DNA from: Halobacteriales archaeon
GTDB taxonomy: Archaea > Halobacteriota > Halobacteria > Halorutilales > JAHENH01
Assembly: GCA_018609935.1 (NCBI GenBank)
Contig: JAHENH010000011.1
Location: forward strand, 1 to 27,239
Reading direction: 5' to 3'
DNA: 27,239 bases
Below the pieces are notes generated by a model that made no database searches, was not told the DNA's origin, and worked only from the letters and a program-made list of their open reading frames with translations. The position numbers and the translations under genes are program-made. Positions 25,267 to 27,239 of this stretch are shown here, piece by piece. Position 1 is the first letter of the stretch. Every line of letters begins with the position of its first letter.

Positions 25267-25803
25267 ATGTTAGGAAAACCATGGGAAAATAAACTGGCAG
25301 CAATCGAGTCTAAAGAATCAGTATGTATAGACAAAGAAACTAAGATACTTTATCTAGGCGCAGCTTCTGGAAAAACTGCTTTTAAACTATCTAAACTATG
25401 TAAAGTCGTCTATGCAGTAGAGTTCGCACCTAAACCAGCTTCAAGGCTGGTAGAAATCTCTGAACAAAATAAACAAAATAATTTTTTCCTCATACCAATA
25501 ATTGAAGATGCCAGAAATCCTGAAAACTATGTTGATATAGTAGAAAAAGTTGATTTTCTATACCAAGACGTTGCCACAAGAGGGCAAGCAGATGTTGCTT
25601 TGAAGAATGGAGAAATGTATCTAAAAAAAGGAGGTAAAGGAATAATATGTATTAAGGCCAGAAGCGAAGATGTCACAGAAAAACCTCAGAGAATATATGA
25701 AAAAACCATTGAAGAACTGAAAAAAGGATTTAATATAAACAAAATAGTAGATCTTGAACCGTTCTATAAAGATCATGCGGCCATTATAGCGTCAAAAAGC
25801 TAA
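25267..25803 (+). CDS. flpA: Fibrillarin-like rRNA/tRNA 2'-O-methyltransferase, short form
   Basis: Catalytic subunit of archaeal C/D box RNPs (with L7Ae, Nop5 and guide RNA), methylating ribose 2'-OH from S-adenosylmethionine. The Rossmann core is intact: LYLGAASGKTAFKLSKL (SAM loop), VVYAVEFAPKPASR, EDARNPENY, VDFLYQDVA. The K-D-K-H catalytic set reads K9, D101, K130 (CIKARSED) and H170 (YKDHAAIIAS). At 178 residues it is 30-50 short: the small N-terminal beta domain is absent, and the protein opens directly at the PWENKLAAI helix that normally follows it. The in-frame TAA upstream and the TATA box position argue this is the true start. nop5, commonly adjacent in archaea, is not here. It converges with ilvE, 2 bases apart. 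Confidence 0.92.
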   Translation: MLGKPWENKLAAIESKESVCIDKETKILYLGAASGKTAFKLSKLCKVVYAVEFAPKPASRLVEISEQNKQNNFFLIPIIEDARNPENYVDIVEKVDFLYQDVATRGQADVALKNGEMYLKKGGKGIICIKARSEDVTEKPQRIYEKTIEELKKGFNINKIVDLEPFYKDHAAIIASKS

Positions 25804-25805
25804 AG

Positions 25806-26732
25806 CTATATATAGTCAAGCCAGTTTCTGTACTTTTGTCTTTTTCCTTCTACAACATCAAAGAAAACATCTTGTATTTCTTTAGTTATAGGACCTCGTC
25901 CTCTATTACCAATAGTTCTTTCATCCACCTTTCTAATAGGCGCGACTTCCGCAGCAGTACCAGTAAAGAAAAGTTCATCTGCAGTATAAAGTTCGCCCCT
26001 AGATATAGTTTTTTCCTTTATCATATAACCAAGATCCTCAGCTATCTCTATTACACTACTTCTTGTTATTCCCTCTAATATACTGGAGCTAGGATCAGGA
26101 GTGTATATTACACCATCTTTAACCATAAAAAGATTTTCACCACATCCCTCAGCTACATTACCATCCTTGTCTAACAATATAGCCTCATCATACCCGTGTT
26201 CCTCAGCTTCATTTGTTGAAAGAAGCGAATTAACATAGGCACCATTTATTTTCGCACCAGTAGGTATCTGGGAAGGATGATGTTTCCTCCAAGAAGAAAC
26301 CTGCACCTTCACACCCTTCTCTATAGCATCCTCACCAAGATAAGCACCCCACGGCCATAAAGCAATAGCCGTCTTCACAGGACACCCTGAAGGATCCACA
26401 CCCAACGAATTATACCCATAAAAAGACACAGGCCTAATATAACAAGAATCTATATCGTTTACCTCGATTAACTCTCTTGTCGCCTTTACTAAACGATCTA
26501 CGCTATAATCCATATCCATACCTAAAACCTTCGCACTGTTTTTCAACCTCTCATAGTGCTCTCTATGCCGGAAAACAGCAGGACCATCCTCAGTAGAATA
26601 ACACCTCATCCCCTCGAAAACACCACTACCATAATGGACTACATGAGAGAGAACATGTATCTGTGCGTCTTCCCAGTCAATCAATTCCCCATTAAACCAA
26701 ATCTTTTCAACATCATAATCATCTAATGACAT
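25806..26732 (-). CDS. ilvE: Branched-chain amino acid aminotransferase
   Basis: Fold-type IV PLP aminotransferase for the last step of leucine, isoleucine and valine synthesis, and the first step of their breakdown. Family marks: IWFNGELIDWEDAQIHVLSH, HYGSGVFEGMRCY, YIRPVSFYGYNSLGV, the PLP lysine K161 in IPTGAKINGAYVNS, EGCGENLFMV, and FFTGTAAEVAPIRKVDERTI. The 308 residues are full length and read closely like haloarchaeal IlvE as I remember it. A TATA box (26758-26769) lies about 31 bases before the ATG. A ggag abuts the ATG directly and is too close to act as a ribosome site. Codon use in the first half is a little C-richer than in neighbours. Confidence 0.96.
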   Translation of the reverse strand: MSLDDYDVEKIWFNGELIDWEDAQIHVLSHVVHYGSGVFEGMRCYSTEDGPAVFRHREHYERLKNSAKVLGMDMDYSVDRLVKATRELIEVNDIDSCYIRPVSFYGYNSLGVDPSGCPVKTAIALWPWGAYLGEDAIEKGVKVQVSSWRKHHPSQIPTGAKINGAYVNSLLSTNEAEEHGYDEAILLDKDGNVAEGCGENLFMVKDGVIYTPDPSSSILEGITRSSVIEIAEDLGYMIKEKTISRGELYTADELFFTGTAAEVAPIRKVDERTIGNRGRGPITKEIQDVFFDVVEGKRQKYRNWLDYI

Positions 26733-27239
26733 CTCCTAACATATCATCAGAGCCCCTATTTTATATAATTGATTATCTAACCCAAAATATACTACTATAG
26801 CCAAATTAAAAATTCATATATAACAAAAATAAACAAAATTTTTATATATTTCTAGTTTTGGATTTAGAATAGAAATAATAGAACTCTTTTTTCAATGAAT
26901 AGTAAATATATCACATATATATGTCGCTAAAATGAGAAGCTCTAAAAATTTATTTTTTTCTGTATGTATAGTGTCCTTTAACTCAAGTTTAAGAGTTGCT
27001 ATCTTACCACAAAAATCAGTTAACTACAACGTAATTAGTGATGCACAGACAATATTTAAACTTTCCTATAAAATCTTCATTTATCTATATAGTTTCCCCT
27101 CAGATGGCTTGATATAAATTCCAGCAGTGAAATATAGTTTAAGTGAGTTTGTTCTATTTAGTAAGATTTGATTACTGTTAGATAATGTAGCTTAAATCTA
27201 TGTTGTTGACATTGTTCGTATGGGTGGAGTAGATAGCTA
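26733..27239. other. Non-coding right flank
   Basis: About 500 AT-rich bases. The ilvE TATA box lies at 26758-26769 (minus strand). A 61-codon plus-strand frame at 26932-27117 has no coding look and no ribosome site. At the very edge an ATG at 27220, with a TATA-like cttaaat about 25 bases before it, could begin a plus-strand gene that runs out of the window, but only six codons are visible. Nothing else is supportable. Confidence 0.4.

Noticed and set aside
26932..27117. Plus-strand frame of 61 codons in the right flank
   Set aside because: No ribosome site, no motif, mixed composition; chance open frame in AT-rich DNA.
27220..27239. Start of a plus-strand gene at the right edge
   Set aside because: Only six codons are visible; the TATA-like box alone is not enough to call it.

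Overview
The window looks like a chromosomal segment of a euryarchaeon of the Halobacteria lineage with unusually low GC (about one third by eye). Seen directly: archaeal-only genes (thermosome, archaeosine pair TgtA/ArcS, Sec61-beta, fibrillarin, UbaA-type E1), TATA boxes about 25-33 bases upstream of many start codons, and few Shine-Dalgarno sites. PurE, IlvE, NuoA, Sec61-beta and the decayed integrase read, from memory, like haloarchaeal proteins. Yet the genes are AT-rich and many proteins are rich in lysine, which does not fit a typical high-GC salt-in haloarchaeon. A low-GC relative of Halobacteria (for example Hikarchaeia/Marine Group IV, or Methanonatronarchaeia) is the best inference. 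No methanogenesis gene is in view.

Layout. 1-2130: a GC-richer self-complementary stretch, a lone complex I subunit (nuoA), chorismate synthase (aroC) and tRNA-Ser, all genes on the minus strand. 2260-5431 (+): tgtA-arcS, which make archaeosine at tRNA position 15. 5554-11888 (-): a small conserved protein, gyrB, gyrA, a 51-residue Sec61-beta too short for routine ORF calling, and a thermosome subunit. 12004-12813 (-): ubaA. 13121-14784 (+): hisC and a CDP-alcohol phosphatidyltransferase, meeting a small membrane protein and tRNA-Val on the minus strand. 15455-16249 (+): nadC, then tRNA-Phe.

16442-18470 is a graveyard. A haloarchaeal-type tyrosine integrase, broken by several frameshifts, lies between the intact tRNA-Phe and a degenerate copy of that tRNA's 3' half. 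The copy is itself split by a 51-base insert holding two hairpins. A second frameshifted relic follows, then about 280 empty bases.

18473-27239: purK-purE (-, ATGA overlap), a cyclophilin-like protein (-) and a divergent 42-residue protein (+), then a minus-strand set of a TatD-family hydrolase, a HyuA-type ATPase and a histone-deacetylase-fold amidohydrolase, then fibrillarin (+) convergent with ilvE (-), and about 500 non-coding bases. Most genes are housekeeping. The unusual points are the integrase relic and split att site, the short fibrillarin, the structured first 220 bases, the orphan nuoA, and the HyuA/HDAC/TatD grouping. I see no CRISPR array and no clearly new defence system.
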